This document shows, one piece after another, positions 48,622 to 57,510 of a stretch of DNA of 64,000 bases. The stretch comes from Palsa-513 sp036510225. Lineage in GTDB: Bacteria > Actinomycetota > Thermoleophilia > Solirubrobacterales > Solirubrobacteraceae. The notes beneath the pieces were generated by a model. That model ran no database searches, was not told where the DNA came from, and saw only the letters and a list, made by a program, of their open reading frames with translations. The stretch spans positions 1 to 64,000 of the forward strand of contig DATCEH010000092.1 of the NCBI GenBank assembly GCA_036510225.1. The letters run 5' to 3'. The first letter of the stretch is position 1, and the number at the start of each line of letters is the position of its first letter. A program made the position numbers and the translations under genes.

Positions 48622-49212
48622 ATGACCGGCGCGGTTCTCTCCGACGGATCGATTCTCCGCCTGGTCGGCGACGGCCGGATCCGGATCGACCCCTGGGATC
48701 CGGGGCTCGTCCAGCCGGCCAGCGTCGACCTCCGGCTCGGCGGCACCTTCCGTGTCTTCCACAATCACCGGACCTCGGCGATCGACCTCCGCAGCCCGCC
48801 GAAGAACCTGACCGAGCAGATCGAGGTCTCCGACGACGAGACCTTCGTGATCCATCCGGGCGAGTTCTGCCTCGGGCGGACGCTCGAGTACGTCGAGTTG
48901 CCCGACGACATCGTCGCCCGGATCGAGGGCAAGTCCTCACTCGGGCGGCTCGGCCTGATCGTTCACGCGACCGCCGGCTTCTGCGACCCCGGCTGGAAGG
49001 GCACGCTGACGCTCGAGCTCAATAACCTGACCCGCGTCCCGATCAAGCTCCATCCCGGCCTGCCGATCGCCCAGCTGTCGTTCATGGAGCTCGATGCCCC
49101 AGCCCTTCGGCCGTACGGCCACTCCGGGCTCGGCAGCCACTACCAGGGCCAGGTCGAAGCGACCGAGTCTCGCTACGGCGCGCCGGCCGGGACCGACGCC
49201 GGCGCGGTTTGA
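48622..49212 (+). CDS. dcd: dCTP deaminase
   Basis: This 196-residue dUTPase-fold enzyme converts dCTP to dUTP, and in the bifunctional form on to dUMP. It has SVDLRLGGTFRVF, GKSSLGRLGL and VHATAGFCDPGWKGTLTLEL, which carries the catalytic Glu. The Ala/Thr-containing HATAGF loop is as in bifunctional actinobacterial enzymes. Its product is the precursor for thymidylate by ThyX at 28.8 kb. Confidence 0.93.
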   Translation: MTGAVLSDGSILRLVGDGRIRIDPWDPGLVQPASVDLRLGGTFRVFHNHRTSAIDLRSPPKNLTEQIEVSDDETFVIHPGEFCLGRTLEYVELPDDIVARIEGKSSLGRLGLIVHATAGFCDPGWKGTLTLELNNLTRVPIKLHPGLPIAQLSFMELDAPALRPYGHSGLGSHYQGQVEATESRYGAPAGTDAGAV

Positions 49213-49318
49213 GCTCACCCCTCGTCACGCCCCACAGGCCGACGTGGACGTTTCGCGCGGCCGATTGGCTCATAATCCGGGTGCACGAGCTTTCTGAGGT
49301 TCGCGACAGGAGGAACAG

Positions 49319-50644
49319 ATGAGCACGGCTGAGCATGTCGAACCGGCAGACGGGCCTGCGATGCGTGACACGCTCACGATCACCGACAACCGGACCGGGC
49401 GAACATATGAGGTCCCGATCGAGGACGATTCGATCCGGTCGCTCGATCTCCGCCAGATCAAGGTCGCCGACGAGGACTTCGGTCTGCTCGCGTACGACCC
49501 GGCGTTCATGAACACGGCGTCATGCCGGAGCGCGATCACCTACCTCGACGGAGAACGCGGAATCCTCGAGTACCGCGGTTATCCGATCGAGCAGCTGGCC
49601 GAGAAGTCGTCCTACCTCGAGGTCGCCTACCTCCTCGTCCACGGTCAGCTGCCGACCGCGCCCGAGCTCGAGACATGGACCCACCAGATCACGATCCACA
49701 CCTTCGTCCACGAGAACGTCAAGCGCTTCATGCAGGGCTTTCGCCACGACGCCCATCCGATGGGCATGCTGCTCGGCTCGGTCGGCGCCCTCTCGACGTT
49801 CTATCCCCGCGCAAACGAGATCCACGACCCCGAGAGCCGGGCGATCCAGACGATCCGCCTGATCGCGAAGATCCCCACGCTGGCGGCGTTCGCCTACCGC
49901 CACGCCCTCGGACAGCCGTACGTCTATCCGGTCAACGACCTCAGCTACCCCGGCAACCTCCTGTCGATGCTCTACAAGATGACCGAGGTCCGCTACGAGC
50001 CGGATCCGCGGCTCGAGCGGGCGATGGACGTCCTGTTCATCCTCCACGCCGACCACGAGCAGAACTGCTCGACCAGTGCCGTGCGCGGCGTCGGCTCGGC
50101 CCAGGTCGACCCGTACTCGGCGATGGCCGCCGGGATCGGCGCGCTCTACGGTCCGCTGCACGGCGGCGCCAACGAGGAGGTCCTGCGGATGCTCCGGCGG
50201 ATCGAGCGCCGCGAGAACATCCCCGACTTCGTCGCCGGCGTGAAGGCCGGCAAGGAGCGGCTGATGGGCTTCGGCCACCGCGTGTACAAGAACTTCGACC
50301 CCCGGGCTACGATCATCAAGCGGGCCTGCGAGGACGTCTTCGCCGTGACCGGGCGCAACCCCCTCCTGGACATCGCGATCGAGCTCGAGGAGATCGCGCT
50401 CCAGGACGAGTACTTCATCCAGCGCAAGCTCTACCCGAACGTCGACTTCTACTCCGGTCTGATCTACGAGGCCCTCGGCCTGCCGTCGACGATGTTCCCG
50501 GTGATGTTCGCGATCGGCCGGACGAGCGGCTGGATCGCCCAGTGGCTGGAGCTCGTCCAGGATCCCGAGCAGAAGATCTCTCGCCCGCGGCAGCTGTACA
50601 CCGGCGAGCGGTCCCGCGACTACGTCCCGATCGACAAGCGCTGA
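49319..50644 (+). CDS. gltA: Citrate synthase
   Basis: This 441-residue hexameric-type citrate synthase condenses oxaloacetate and acetyl-CoA. The catalytic residues are visible in HADHEQNCSTSAVR (His), YGPLHGGANEEVLR (His) and NVDFYSGLIYEALG (Asp), with GFGHRVYKNFDPRA between. The N-terminal beta segment (TITDNRTGRTYEVPI) is of the E. coli-like, NADH-regulated architecture, though regulation is not shown. The ATG follows a strong AGGAGG. Confidence 0.97.
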   Translation: MSTAEHVEPADGPAMRDTLTITDNRTGRTYEVPIEDDSIRSLDLRQIKVADEDFGLLAYDPAFMNTASCRSAITYLDGERGILEYRGYPIEQLAEKSSYLEVAYLLVHGQLPTAPELETWTHQITIHTFVHENVKRFMQGFRHDAHPMGMLLGSVGALSTFYPRANEIHDPESRAIQTIRLIAKIPTLAAFAYRHALGQPYVYPVNDLSYPGNLLSMLYKMTEVRYEPDPRLERAMDVLFILHADHEQNCSTSAVRGVGSAQVDPYSAMAAGIGALYGPLHGGANEEVLRMLRRIERRENIPDFVAGVKAGKERLMGFGHRVYKNFDPRATIIKRACEDVFAVTGRNPLLDIAIELEEIALQDEYFIQRKLYPNVDFYSGLIYEALGLPSTMFPVMFAIGRTSGWIAQWLELVQDPEQKISRPRQLYTGERSRDYVPIDKR

Positions 50645-50707
50645 CCCGGGACATCCGGCGGGCGATGGCCGGCGCGACGGTGGAGCTCTCCGACAGGCCG
50701 CCGGGCG

Positions 50708-51076
50708 ATGGCTAGCTGGACCCTGAAGGTCCGCGACGGGTCTCGAATCGAGCGGGTCAGGTTCACCGACCTCGACAAGGCGCTCCGCGCGCTCGAGCGC
50801 CGCATCGTCGAGCTCGAGCCCTCAGCCCATCGGGCGGACGTCCACCTCCTCAAGCGCAAGATCGACGCCTCCCGCCTCGTCTCCGTCCGCCTCGAGGTCT
50901 CCGGGCCCGGGCGGGTCCTCCCGGCCTTCCGCGGCGGGATCGACCTCCGCGGCGACGGTTCGATGGAGGCCTTCACCGGCCGCTCGCGGCGGACCCTGAT
51001 CGAGCAGGGCAAGCGCGAGAGCCCGACCCAGGCGCTCCGCCGGGCCGCGGCAACCGCGTCGTCGGCCAACGACTGA
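50708..51076 (+). CDS. Hypothetical basic protein downstream of gltA
   Basis: This 122-residue protein begins MASWTLKVRDGSRIERVRFT and contains LDKALRALERRIVELEPSAH. It is rich in Arg with no Cys. The alternating beta and helical segments could be a small ribosome-hibernation-like or nucleic-acid-binding fold, but I cannot name it. It is 63 bp after gltA and probably in the same transcript. Confidence 0.6.
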   Translation: MASWTLKVRDGSRIERVRFTDLDKALRALERRIVELEPSAHRADVHLLKRKIDASRLVSVRLEVSGPGRVLPAFRGGIDLRGDGSMEAFTGRSRRTLIEQGKRESPTQALRRAAATASSAND

Positions 51077-51200
51077 GCCGTGGACGTCGGCAACGCCGGA
51101 GGTCGGCGACGCGCGCAGACCGAATCGACTCGGACCCTCGGGCGGCGCGGGACGCGATCGACCGAGCTGCGACACGAAGCACGTGAGCGCTTCGTTCGGT

Positions 51201-51232
51201 AAATCGCTGACTGCCTCAGGCAACTACTTTCC
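51201..51232 (+). repeat. Degenerate copy E of the palindromic repeat core
   Basis: CTGACTGCCTCAGGCAACTA and the following CTTTCC match the right half of the palindrome in copy C (CAACTACTTTCC). The rest of the element is not recognisable. It lies in a convergent intergenic space like copies A, C and D. Confidence 0.5.
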
Positions 51233-51376
51233 TCGACGCTGGACCTCTCGACGCTCGACCCCTCGACGCTCGACCCCTCGACCCCCCGAACCCCTCGACC
51301 CGTCGCCTCGCCCGCTCGACCCTCACCCGCTCGACCCCTCGTCCGCTCGACCCTCGCCCGCCAGAGCCGGTTGACC
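51231..51376. repeat. Low-complexity CTCGACCC-type tract
   Basis: About 145 bp consist of imperfect tandem units around CTCGACGCTCGACCC, with variants CTCGACCCGTCG and CCCGCTCGACCCTC. It fills the rest of the 306-bp convergent space between 51077 and 51382. There is no gene in it. Confidence 0.8.
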
Positions 51377-51382
51377 TCGCCC

Positions 51383-52045
51383 CTACAGGACGAGGTCGCG
51401 CCCGTTCTCCCGCAGCCAGGCCGCCGGCTCCCGCCAGTCGGGACACCGGCGCTCGACGAGCGCCCAGAACCCCGGCGAGTGGTTGGCCACCTCGAGATGG
51501 GAGACCTCGTGCCAGACGACGTAGTCGAGGACTCGCTCGGGGGCGAGCAGCAACCGCCAGTTGAAGCTCATCGACCCGTCCGCCGCACAGCTCGCCCAGC
51601 GGGTCCGCTGGCCACGGATCGACAGGCTCGAGTAGCTCAGTCCGGCGGCGGCCGTCGCCCGGTCGAGGCGGACCGACACCTCGTCCCGCGCAGCCCGCCG
51701 ATACCACCGCTCGACGCCCGCTCGGCGGGCCTCGTCGCCTGCCGGGACGAACAGGTCCTGGCCCCGGCGGTGGACCCGCGTACGGCCGGGCTCCTCGACG
51801 AGGGTCAGGCGCTCGTCGAGATACGGCAGGCAACCCGCCCGCTCGGCGAGGCGTGAACGCAGGGCCGCCACCTCCGCCAGGCGGCGCTCGATCCACGGCC
51901 GCAGCTCGGCGACCGCGGCCGCGGCCGCCCGTTCGGGCGTGCGCATCGGCAGCACGACCTCGACACCCCGATCCAGGTCGACGGCGACCCGGACCCGGCG
52001 GACGCGCTGCGACCGGCGTATCCGGTAGGGAATCGGCTCGGCCAT
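51383..52045 (-). CDS. YgjP/WLM-type zinc metallopeptidase (DUF45)
   Basis: This 220-residue protein has the zinc motif in VVWHEVSHLEVANHSPGFWA (HExxH, then a third His), after the family block RTRWASCAADGSMSFNWRLL. It is cytoplasmic by prediction. YgjP relatives are SprT-like proteases of uncertain substrate. The ATG follows a minus-strand CATAAC by 9 nt, facing the CATAAT box of the divergent gene. Confidence 0.88.
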   Translation of the reverse strand: MAEPIPYRIRRSQRVRRVRVAVDLDRGVEVVLPMRTPERAAAAAVAELRPWIERRLAEVAALRSRLAERAGCLPYLDERLTLVEEPGRTRVHRRGQDLFVPAGDEARRAGVERWYRRAARDEVSVRLDRATAAAGLSYSSLSIRGQRTRWASCAADGSMSFNWRLLLAPERVLDYVVWHEVSHLEVANHSPGFWALVERRCPDWREPAAWLRENGRDLVL

Positions 52046-52076
52046 GCAGCCAAGGTTATGGCCACCGGCCGACGGG

Positions 52077-52082
52077 CATAAT
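52077..52082 (+). promoter_or_regulatory. -10-like box of a small gene at 52089
   Basis: CATAAT ends 6 nt before GTG 52089. It pairs with a minus-strand CATAAC (52055-52060) for the divergent metallopeptidase gene. Confidence 0.4.
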
Positions 52083-52088
52083 GGCCTC

Positions 52089-52394
52089 GTGCAGGAGACA
52101 TCATTCGTGCGCCTTCCGCCGGAGGTCCGCTCTCCGTTCGAGGTCTACGTCAACGGCGTCCACCAACAGCTCGGCACCGACTTCCAGGTCCGTGACGGCA
52201 TGCTCTGCTTCCGGCGGCGCCTCGCCAAGGACACGATCTCCAAGAAGCGGTGGCTGATCGGTGCGTTCGGGGTCGGCACGTACCGCCAGAACGACTCGGT
52301 CGATGTCCGCTACGAGACGCCGGCCGGCGTCCGCCTGGCTGAGGGCCTCGCGATCGAGGACCCGACCGCCGGACCGGCCGCCCGGCCGCGCTAG
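52089..52394 (+). CDS. Hypothetical protein
   Basis: This 101-residue protein begins with QETSFVRLPPEVRSPFEVYV after the GTG and contains RRLAKDTISKKRWLIGAFGV. It is beta-rich by appearance. No family is recognised. GTG at 52089 is chosen for its position right behind a -10-like box. Only 3 bp separate it from the next gene. Confidence 0.65.
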   Translation: MQETSFVRLPPEVRSPFEVYVNGVHQQLGTDFQVRDGMLCFRRRLAKDTISKKRWLIGAFGVGTYRQNDSVDVRYETPAGVRLAEGLAIEDPTAGPAARPR

Positions 52395-52397
52395 CCG

Positions 52398-52757
52398 ATG
52401 GGCCGCCGCCAGCGGCAGACCAGGCTGCGGGCGCCGGACACCGACTACGTCGATCCGGACGGCAACCTCCTGCGCCTGCGGGGCGCCCTGAAGCCGGGCG
52501 CCCGCGCGGACTACGCGACGATCGCCAGCGGACAACAGCTCGCACCCAGCGCGAACCTCGAGGACGCCTGGCAGCGGGCGGTCGAGTTCCTCTTCGAGCG
52601 GCTGACCGTCCGCTGGGAGATCGCCGGTGTCGCCGTTTCCTCACAGCGCGACCTGATCCGCCGATTCCGGGCTGGCACGCCGGCTGAGCGGGCCTGGATC
52701 CGGGCGACCCTGCGCGACCACTGCGCCGAGCACTTCCCCGATCTCCACGCGCCCTGA
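52398..52757 (+). CDS. Hypothetical protein
   Basis: This 119-residue protein, MGRRQRQTRLRAPDTDYVDP at its start, has a helical C-terminal half (LEDAWQRAVEFLFERLTVRW) and one Cys near the end. No motif is known. It follows the gene at 52089 by 3 bp and is probably co-transcribed. Confidence 0.65.
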   Translation: MGRRQRQTRLRAPDTDYVDPDGNLLRLRGALKPGARADYATIASGQQLAPSANLEDAWQRAVEFLFERLTVRWEIAGVAVSSQRDLIRRFRAGTPAERAWIRATLRDHCAEHFPDLHAP

Positions 52758-52835
52758 AAGTCGCGGCCGGCCGACCCGGCCCGGCCGCAGACCGGCGGCC
52801 GGGCGGGCCGCAGACCGAGAGCCGGGCCGGCCAAG

Positions 52836-52841
52836 TAGCGT
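52836..52841 (+). promoter_or_regulatory. -10-like box of pyk
   Basis: TAGCGT ends 8 nt before the pyk ATG at 52850, so a leader of at most two bases is predicted. Confidence 0.35.
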
Positions 52842-52849
52842 CCAATGAC

Positions 52850-54262
52850 ATGCCGTCCCGCCGCACGAAGATCGTCGCAACGATCGGACCCGCCTGTCGC
52901 GACCGGGAGACCCTCGCGCGAATGGTCGACGCCGGAATGGACGTCGCCCGCCTGAACTACTCCCACGGCAGCCCCGAGCAGCACGCCGAGACCGTCCGTC
53001 TCGTCCGGGACGCCGCCGGCCGGGCCGGCCGGGCCGTGGCCATCCTCCAGGATCTCCCGGGTCCCAAGCTGCGGATCGGCTCGCTCCGCGACGGCGTCGC
53101 CGAGCTGAAGGTCGGCGACCAGGTGACCTTCGACGGGGACGCCGACTCCCCCGGGGACGAGAGCCGGATGTCCTGCACGTGGGAGGCGATGTCCAGCTCC
53201 CTGGCGATCGGCTCGGTCCTCTACCTCGCCGACGGGTCGGTTCGCCTCCGGGTCAGCGCCGCCCGCCCGGACCTCGGCGAGCTCGACGCCCGGGTCGAGG
53301 TCGGCGGTTCCGTGGCCTCCCGTCAGGGCCTCAACATTCCCGGGCCCGTCAACGAGCTCGCCGCCGTCCCCGCCGAGGATCTCGAGCTCCTGCGCCTCGG
53401 CGAGGCCGCCGGCGTCGACATCGTCGCCCTGTCGTTCGTCCGCAGCCCCGAGGACGTCCTCCTCGTCCGCGACCACACCCGCCTTCCGCTGATCGCCAAG
53501 ATCGAGAAGCCCCAGGCCGTCGACCGGGCCGAGGAGATCATCCGGGTCGCCGACTGCGTGATGGTCGCCCGCGGCGACCTCGGCATCGAGCTGCCGATCG
53601 AGGAGGTCCCGATGGTTCAGAAGCGTCTCCTCCGGCTGGCCGGCGCCCTCGCCAGACCGTCGATCACCGCGACCCAGATGCTCGACTCGATGGTCAGCTC
53701 GAGCCGGCCGACCCGAGCCGAGGTCGCCGACGTCGCCAACGCGATCCTCGACGGAACCGACGCCGTGATGCTCTCCCAGGAGACCGCCGTCGGCACCCAC
53801 CCGATCGGTGCGATCGCGATGATGGCGAAGATCGCCCTCCACACCGAGAAGTTCGCCGCCTACGAGGACTGGAACGAGCGGCGGGTCCGCCGCGACGACC
53901 GGGATCCCGCGTACACGCTCGCCCACAGCGCGTGCACCGCCGCCCGCGAGCTCCACCTCGACGCGATCGTCGTCCCGACGCTCTCCGGCCGCTCCGCCCG
54001 CCTCGTCTCCGCCCACCGCCCCGAAGCGCCGATCTACGCGCTATCCCCCGGCAAGGAGACGGTCCGCCGGTGCGGCCTGATGTGGGGCGTCCAGGCCGCG
54101 TCGATCCGCCGCCACCACATCACCGAAGAGCTGATCTCCGACTGCGCTCGCCGGGTCGTCGAGCTCGGCTGGTGCAAGGTCGGACAGCGCGTCGGGATCA
54201 CCGCCGGCCTGCCCAGCGGCCGGCCACGATCGACCAGCCTGCTCCAGATCCAGGAACTCTGA
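52850..54262 (+). CDS. pyk: Pyruvate kinase
   Basis: This 470-residue glycolytic enzyme transfers phosphate from phosphoenolpyruvate to ADP. It has RRTKIVATIGPACRDRETLA, ARLNYSHGSPEQH, LPLIAKIEKPQAVD (catalytic Lys), VMVARGDLGIELP (metal-binding Glu/Asp) and GTDAVMLSQETAVG. The C-terminal regulatory domain is complete but about normal length, with no PEP-utiliser extension. Allosteric control cannot be judged. Confidence 0.96.
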   Translation: MPSRRTKIVATIGPACRDRETLARMVDAGMDVARLNYSHGSPEQHAETVRLVRDAAGRAGRAVAILQDLPGPKLRIGSLRDGVAELKVGDQVTFDGDADSPGDESRMSCTWEAMSSSLAIGSVLYLADGSVRLRVSAARPDLGELDARVEVGGSVASRQGLNIPGPVNELAAVPAEDLELLRLGEAAGVDIVALSFVRSPEDVLLVRDHTRLPLIAKIEKPQAVDRAEEIIRVADCVMVARGDLGIELPIEEVPMVQKRLLRLAGALARPSITATQMLDSMVSSSRPTRAEVADVANAILDGTDAVMLSQETAVGTHPIGAIAMMAKIALHTEKFAAYEDWNERRVRRDDRDPAYTLAHSACTAARELHLDAIVVPTLSGRSARLVSAHRPEAPIYALSPGKETVRRCGLMWGVQAASIRRHHITEELISDCARRVVELGWCKVGQRVGITAGLPSGRPRSTSLLQIQEL

Positions 54263-54302
54263 GGCGCATCCCGACCGGCTGGACGCCGCCGCCGGGTCCG
54301 GC

Positions 54303-54308
54303 TACCCT
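54303..54308 (+). promoter_or_regulatory. -10-like box of the PPOX gene
   Basis: TACCCT ends 6 nt before GTG 54315; a leaderless start is predicted. Confidence 0.35.
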
Positions 54309-54314
54309 GGGATC

Positions 54315-54707
54315 GTGGCGATCAGCGACGAGAAGTACATCCTTCTGACGACCTTCCGCCGCGACGGCACGCCCGTCTCGACGCCGGTCTGGGTCGTCAA
54401 GCTCGACGACCAGCGGATCGCCTTCTGGACCAGCAGCGGCTCCGGCAAGGCCAAGCGGCTGGCCCACACCGACCGTGTCACGCTGACCCCGTGCGACGCC
54501 CGCGGCCGTGTCAAGGACGGCGCCGTCGTGCTCGAGGCGACCGCCCACCTCGTCAGCGGGCCGGAGTTCCAGACGATCCGCGAGCACGTGATCGCCAAGT
54601 ACGGATTCATGACCAAGATCACCCAGCTGCTCGGAACGATCGGCGGCATCGCCAAGCGCAAGCGGATCCCCTACGGCGACACCGGCGTCGTCGTCACGCT
54701 CGCCTAG
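54315..54707 (+). CDS. PPOX-class split-barrel, probably F420-dependent, protein
   Basis: This 130-residue protein begins MAISDEKYILLTTFRRDGTP and continues with TPVWVVKLDDQRIAFWTSSG, the pattern of the PPOX/FDOR-B split-barrel group common in actinobacteria. Members bind F420 or flavin and reduce varied substrates. GSGKAKRLAHTDRVTLTPCD fits the cofactor phosphate region. No substrate can be given. Confidence 0.85.
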   Translation: MAISDEKYILLTTFRRDGTPVSTPVWVVKLDDQRIAFWTSSGSGKAKRLAHTDRVTLTPCDARGRVKDGAVVLEATAHLVSGPEFQTIREHVIAKYGFMTKITQLLGTIGGIAKRKRIPYGDTGVVVTLA

Positions 54708-54752
54708 CTCCACCCGCCTCAAGGCGCTCGGCGCTCACGCCGATGGGATCCC

Positions 54753-56762
54753 GTGAGGACGAGGCTCGACCGACCCGGCGCGCCCCGAGCCCTTCTTCTC
54801 CGCCTCGCCTGCGCCCTCGCGCTCGCCGCCACCGGCGCCCTCGCCGCCCCGGCCGCCGCCGGCGCCCTCGCCGCCCCGGCCGCCGGTGCCCTCAGCTTCG
54901 CCGAATCCGCCGCCTACCCCTTCGGCGCCGGCAACCTCGACGCCGCGCTGGCGACCGCCGACTTCAACGGCGACGGGATCCCCGATCTCGCCGTCGCGAC
55001 GTCCACGCTCACCCCGGGAACCGGGGACCAGCCGGGCACGCTCACCGGCGGCGTCCAGATCCTGCTCGGCCGCGGCGACGGCACATTCGTGACCGGCGGC
55101 ACGATCCCGATCCCCGGCGGAGCCGACACCGTCCTCGTCGGCAGGTTCAGCGCCGACCACCACCCCGATCTCGTCGTCGCCGACCTATCCGGGCGCATCG
55201 TCGTCCTGCTCGGGCGGGGCGACGGAACGTTCGAGCCGCCCGGACCCCCGGTCACCGGGTCCCTGGAGGGGGTCGTCGGCGACTTCAACGGCGACGGCTA
55301 CGACGACGTCGTCGCCTCCGTCTACGCGACCTCCGGCGTCCAGATCATGTTCGGTGCGCCCGACGGGACGTTGACTCCCGGCCCGTACGTCGGCGGTGAC
55401 TCCCTGCTGGCCTGCCCGGCGGCCGGTGACCTCGACGGCGACGGCAGGCTCGACCTCCTGTGCACGCCCGAGGCTCCCACCGACGGAACCCTCGACGTCC
55501 TGATCGGCCACGGCGACGGCACCTTCGCCCCACCGATCCCAACCCCCAGCGGCCTGCCGGTGAGCGAGGGGATTGCGGTCGGCGACGTCAACGGCGACGG
55601 ACATCCCGACGTCGTGGTCGCCTCGACCGTCCCGACCAGCGAGCATCTCGGCACCCAGCAGATCTCCGTCCTGCTCGGAAACGGTGACGGCACGCTCGGT
55701 CGGGCCACGCGACTGTCGATGCCCGACCGTCAATCCTTCGCCTTCGGCCCGCCCAAGCTCGCCGACTTCGACGCCGACGGCAGGCCGGACATCCTGGCCT
55801 CCGGCTGGCCCGCCGGCGTGCTGGCCGGAAACGGCGACGGCAGCTTCCAGCAGCCGGTCGACCTCGGCGTCTACGACGCCAACACCGGCGCCAACGCCGA
55901 GTCCAGTGTCGTGGCCGACTTCGACGGCGACGGCCGACCCGACATCGCCACGCTCGGCGACTTCGAGCCGACCGGCGGCCTCCGGATCTACATCAACGGC
56001 GCCGCAACCCCCCTCGCCGTCACCCCGGCCGCCGGCCTGCTCGGCGTCCAGGCGATCGGCGCCGGAGCCTTCAGCCTGATCCCGATTCCCACCGACAAAC
56101 CCGTCTACTCCTACTCCGGCCCGTCCCAGCTCGTCGGCGTGACCAACCCCGGCGACGGCCCGATCACCCTCGGCCAGGTCACGATCGCCGGTGCCGACCC
56201 CGGGGACTTCGTGATCTACAACGACTTCTGCAGCGGCGCGACGCTCGTCCCCGGCCAGACCTGCTCCTTCTACGTCGCCTTCGCCCCCACCGCCACCGGA
56301 TCCCGCACCGCGACCGTCGAGATCACCGACGGCGCCCCCGGCAGCCCCAGCCTCGTCCCCGTCTCCGGACAGGGCCAGCCCGGCCCACCGCCGACGGCGA
56401 GTGCCGCCTCGCGCACGCCCGCCGCCAGCCGCGCGACGCCCTGCACGCTCGGGACCCGCACAACGCTGATCCGTCGCCGGGTCACCGTATCCGTACGCTG
56501 CGACCGTCCGGTCCGCGCGACCATCACCGGCGCGCTGCTCACCAGCTCACGCGCGACCCGCCCGGCCACGACGCCGCAGCCGAGGGCCGTGCAGGTCAGG
56601 GCCGGCCGACCCGTCGCGCTCACGGTCGCACTCGACGCCGCCGATCGCGCCCGGCTCCTCCGAGCCGCGGCCGGTCACCGCTCGCTCCACCTCCGCCTGA
56701 CCCTCGTCGTCCACGCCGCCTCAGGCGCGCAGACGACCCTGACCCGCGTCGACTCAAGCTGA
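54753..56762 (+). CDS. Secreted FG-GAP/VCBS repeat protein with choice-of-anchor D-type domain
   Basis: This 669-residue exported protein has a long signal (ALLLRLACALALAATGALAA) and then six or seven FG-GAP/VCBS repeats. These carry calcium-binding loops such as DFNGDGIPDLAV, DFNGDGYDDVVA, DLDGDGRLDLLC, DVNGDGHPDVVV and DFDADGRPDILA, forming a propeller. A Hydin/ASPM-like Ig domain (about 440-545, with a Cys pair) follows, then a basic tail. It is probably an adhesion or envelope protein. GTG start. Its 3' end overlaps the convergent VTT gene by 143 bp. Confidence 0.88.
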   Translation: MRTRLDRPGAPRALLLRLACALALAATGALAAPAAAGALAAPAAGALSFAESAAYPFGAGNLDAALATADFNGDGIPDLAVATSTLTPGTGDQPGTLTGGVQILLGRGDGTFVTGGTIPIPGGADTVLVGRFSADHHPDLVVADLSGRIVVLLGRGDGTFEPPGPPVTGSLEGVVGDFNGDGYDDVVASVYATSGVQIMFGAPDGTLTPGPYVGGDSLLACPAAGDLDGDGRLDLLCTPEAPTDGTLDVLIGHGDGTFAPPIPTPSGLPVSEGIAVGDVNGDGHPDVVVASTVPTSEHLGTQQISVLLGNGDGTLGRATRLSMPDRQSFAFGPPKLADFDADGRPDILASGWPAGVLAGNGDGSFQQPVDLGVYDANTGANAESSVVADFDGDGRPDIATLGDFEPTGGLRIYINGAATPLAVTPAAGLLGVQAIGAGAFSLIPIPTDKPVYSYSGPSQLVGVTNPGDGPITLGQVTIAGADPGDFVIYNDFCSGATLVPGQTCSFYVAFAPTATGSRTATVEITDGAPGSPSLVPVSGQGQPGPPPTASAASRTPAASRATPCTLGTRTTLIRRRVTVSVRCDRPVRATITGALLTSSRATRPATTPQPRAVQVRAGRPVALTVALDAADRARLLRAAAGHRSLHLRLTLVVHAASGAQTTLTRVDSS

Positions 56763-57510
56763 CCCGGCCGGGCGGGCCCGACGCGCACGACCGCCCAGCC
56801 AGGCCGGCAGCGCCCGACTCGCACGACCGGCCCAGCCAGCCCGGCAGCGCGACACCCTCCCGAGCGCCCTCACGCGCGCCGAGCACCAGGCCGAGCACGG
56901 CCATGCCGAGGATGATCGCCCCGGCGATCGCGGCGACCGGGCTGCTCACGCCATGGACGCTTCCACCGACCGCCGCATAGGCGAACGTCCGTGGGGCGGC
57001 GACGAGCGCCGTCGCCAGGACGAAGTCCCCCAACCGCACGCGCGTCAGCCCGGCCGCATAGCTGACCGGCGAGAACGGCGCCCCCGGAGCCGCCCGCGCG
57101 CAGATCATCGCGCCGAGGCCGCGTCGCCCGACCCAGTCGGCAAAGCCGCGAACCCGCCGTCCGCCGACGCGGGCGACCAGGTCACCGGCGACGTGGCGGG
57201 CGACCAGAGCGCACAGCACCGCCCCGATCACGGCGCCGCTCAGCGCGAGCAGCGTCCCCTCGAGCGTCCCGAACAGGGCTCCGCTGAGGCCGGCGATCAC
57301 CGGGCCGGGGATGCACGACATCGTCAGGCCGATGTACACGACCACAAAGACGACCGCCGCCCGAGCACCCGGCCCACCGCTGATCCACGCGAACCCGTGA
57401 GGACCCGAAACCGGCCCGAGAAATCCGACGGCGCAGAACCCGGCGACCACGACCAGCCCGAGCCCGGCGAGCCGCCAGCCCGGGTGGATCGCCCGCCAGC
57501 CGGCGCTCAC
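56620..57510 (-). CDS. VTT/TVP38-TMEM64-like (DedA-related) membrane protein
   Basis: This 296-residue membrane protein has about six helices. Its central block CIPGPVIAGLSGALFGTLEG, with the Arg in ICARAAPGAPFSPVSYAAGL, matches the SNARE-associated/VTT family of lipid-handling membrane proteins. GTG at 57510 overlaps the ABC1 stop (GTGA). After the last helix a basic, low-complexity tail of about 90 residues runs antisense into the FG-GAP gene, so its real length is doubtful. Confidence 0.8.
   Translation of the reverse strand: MSAGWRAIHPGWRLAGLGLVVVAGFCAVGFLGPVSGPHGFAWISGGPGARAAVVFVVVYIGLTMSCIPGPVIAGLSGALFGTLEGTLLALSGAVIGAVLCALVARHVAGDLVARVGGRRVRGFADWVGRRGLGAMICARAAPGAPFSPVSYAAGLTRVRLGDFVLATALVAAPRTFAYAAVGGSVHGVSSPVAAIAGAIILGMAVLGLVLGAREGAREGVALPGWLGRSCESGAAGLAGRSCASGPPGRVSLSRRGSGSSARLRRRGRRGSGGGGASGDRPRLGGAGRDRRRRVRP

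Noticed and set aside
50665..50715. A 16-codon ORF between gltA and the next gene
   Set aside because: It ends in TAG overlapping the next start by a few bases, but its own start is 20 bp after the gltA stop and has no ribosome site. It is too weak to count with the coupled micro-ORFs.
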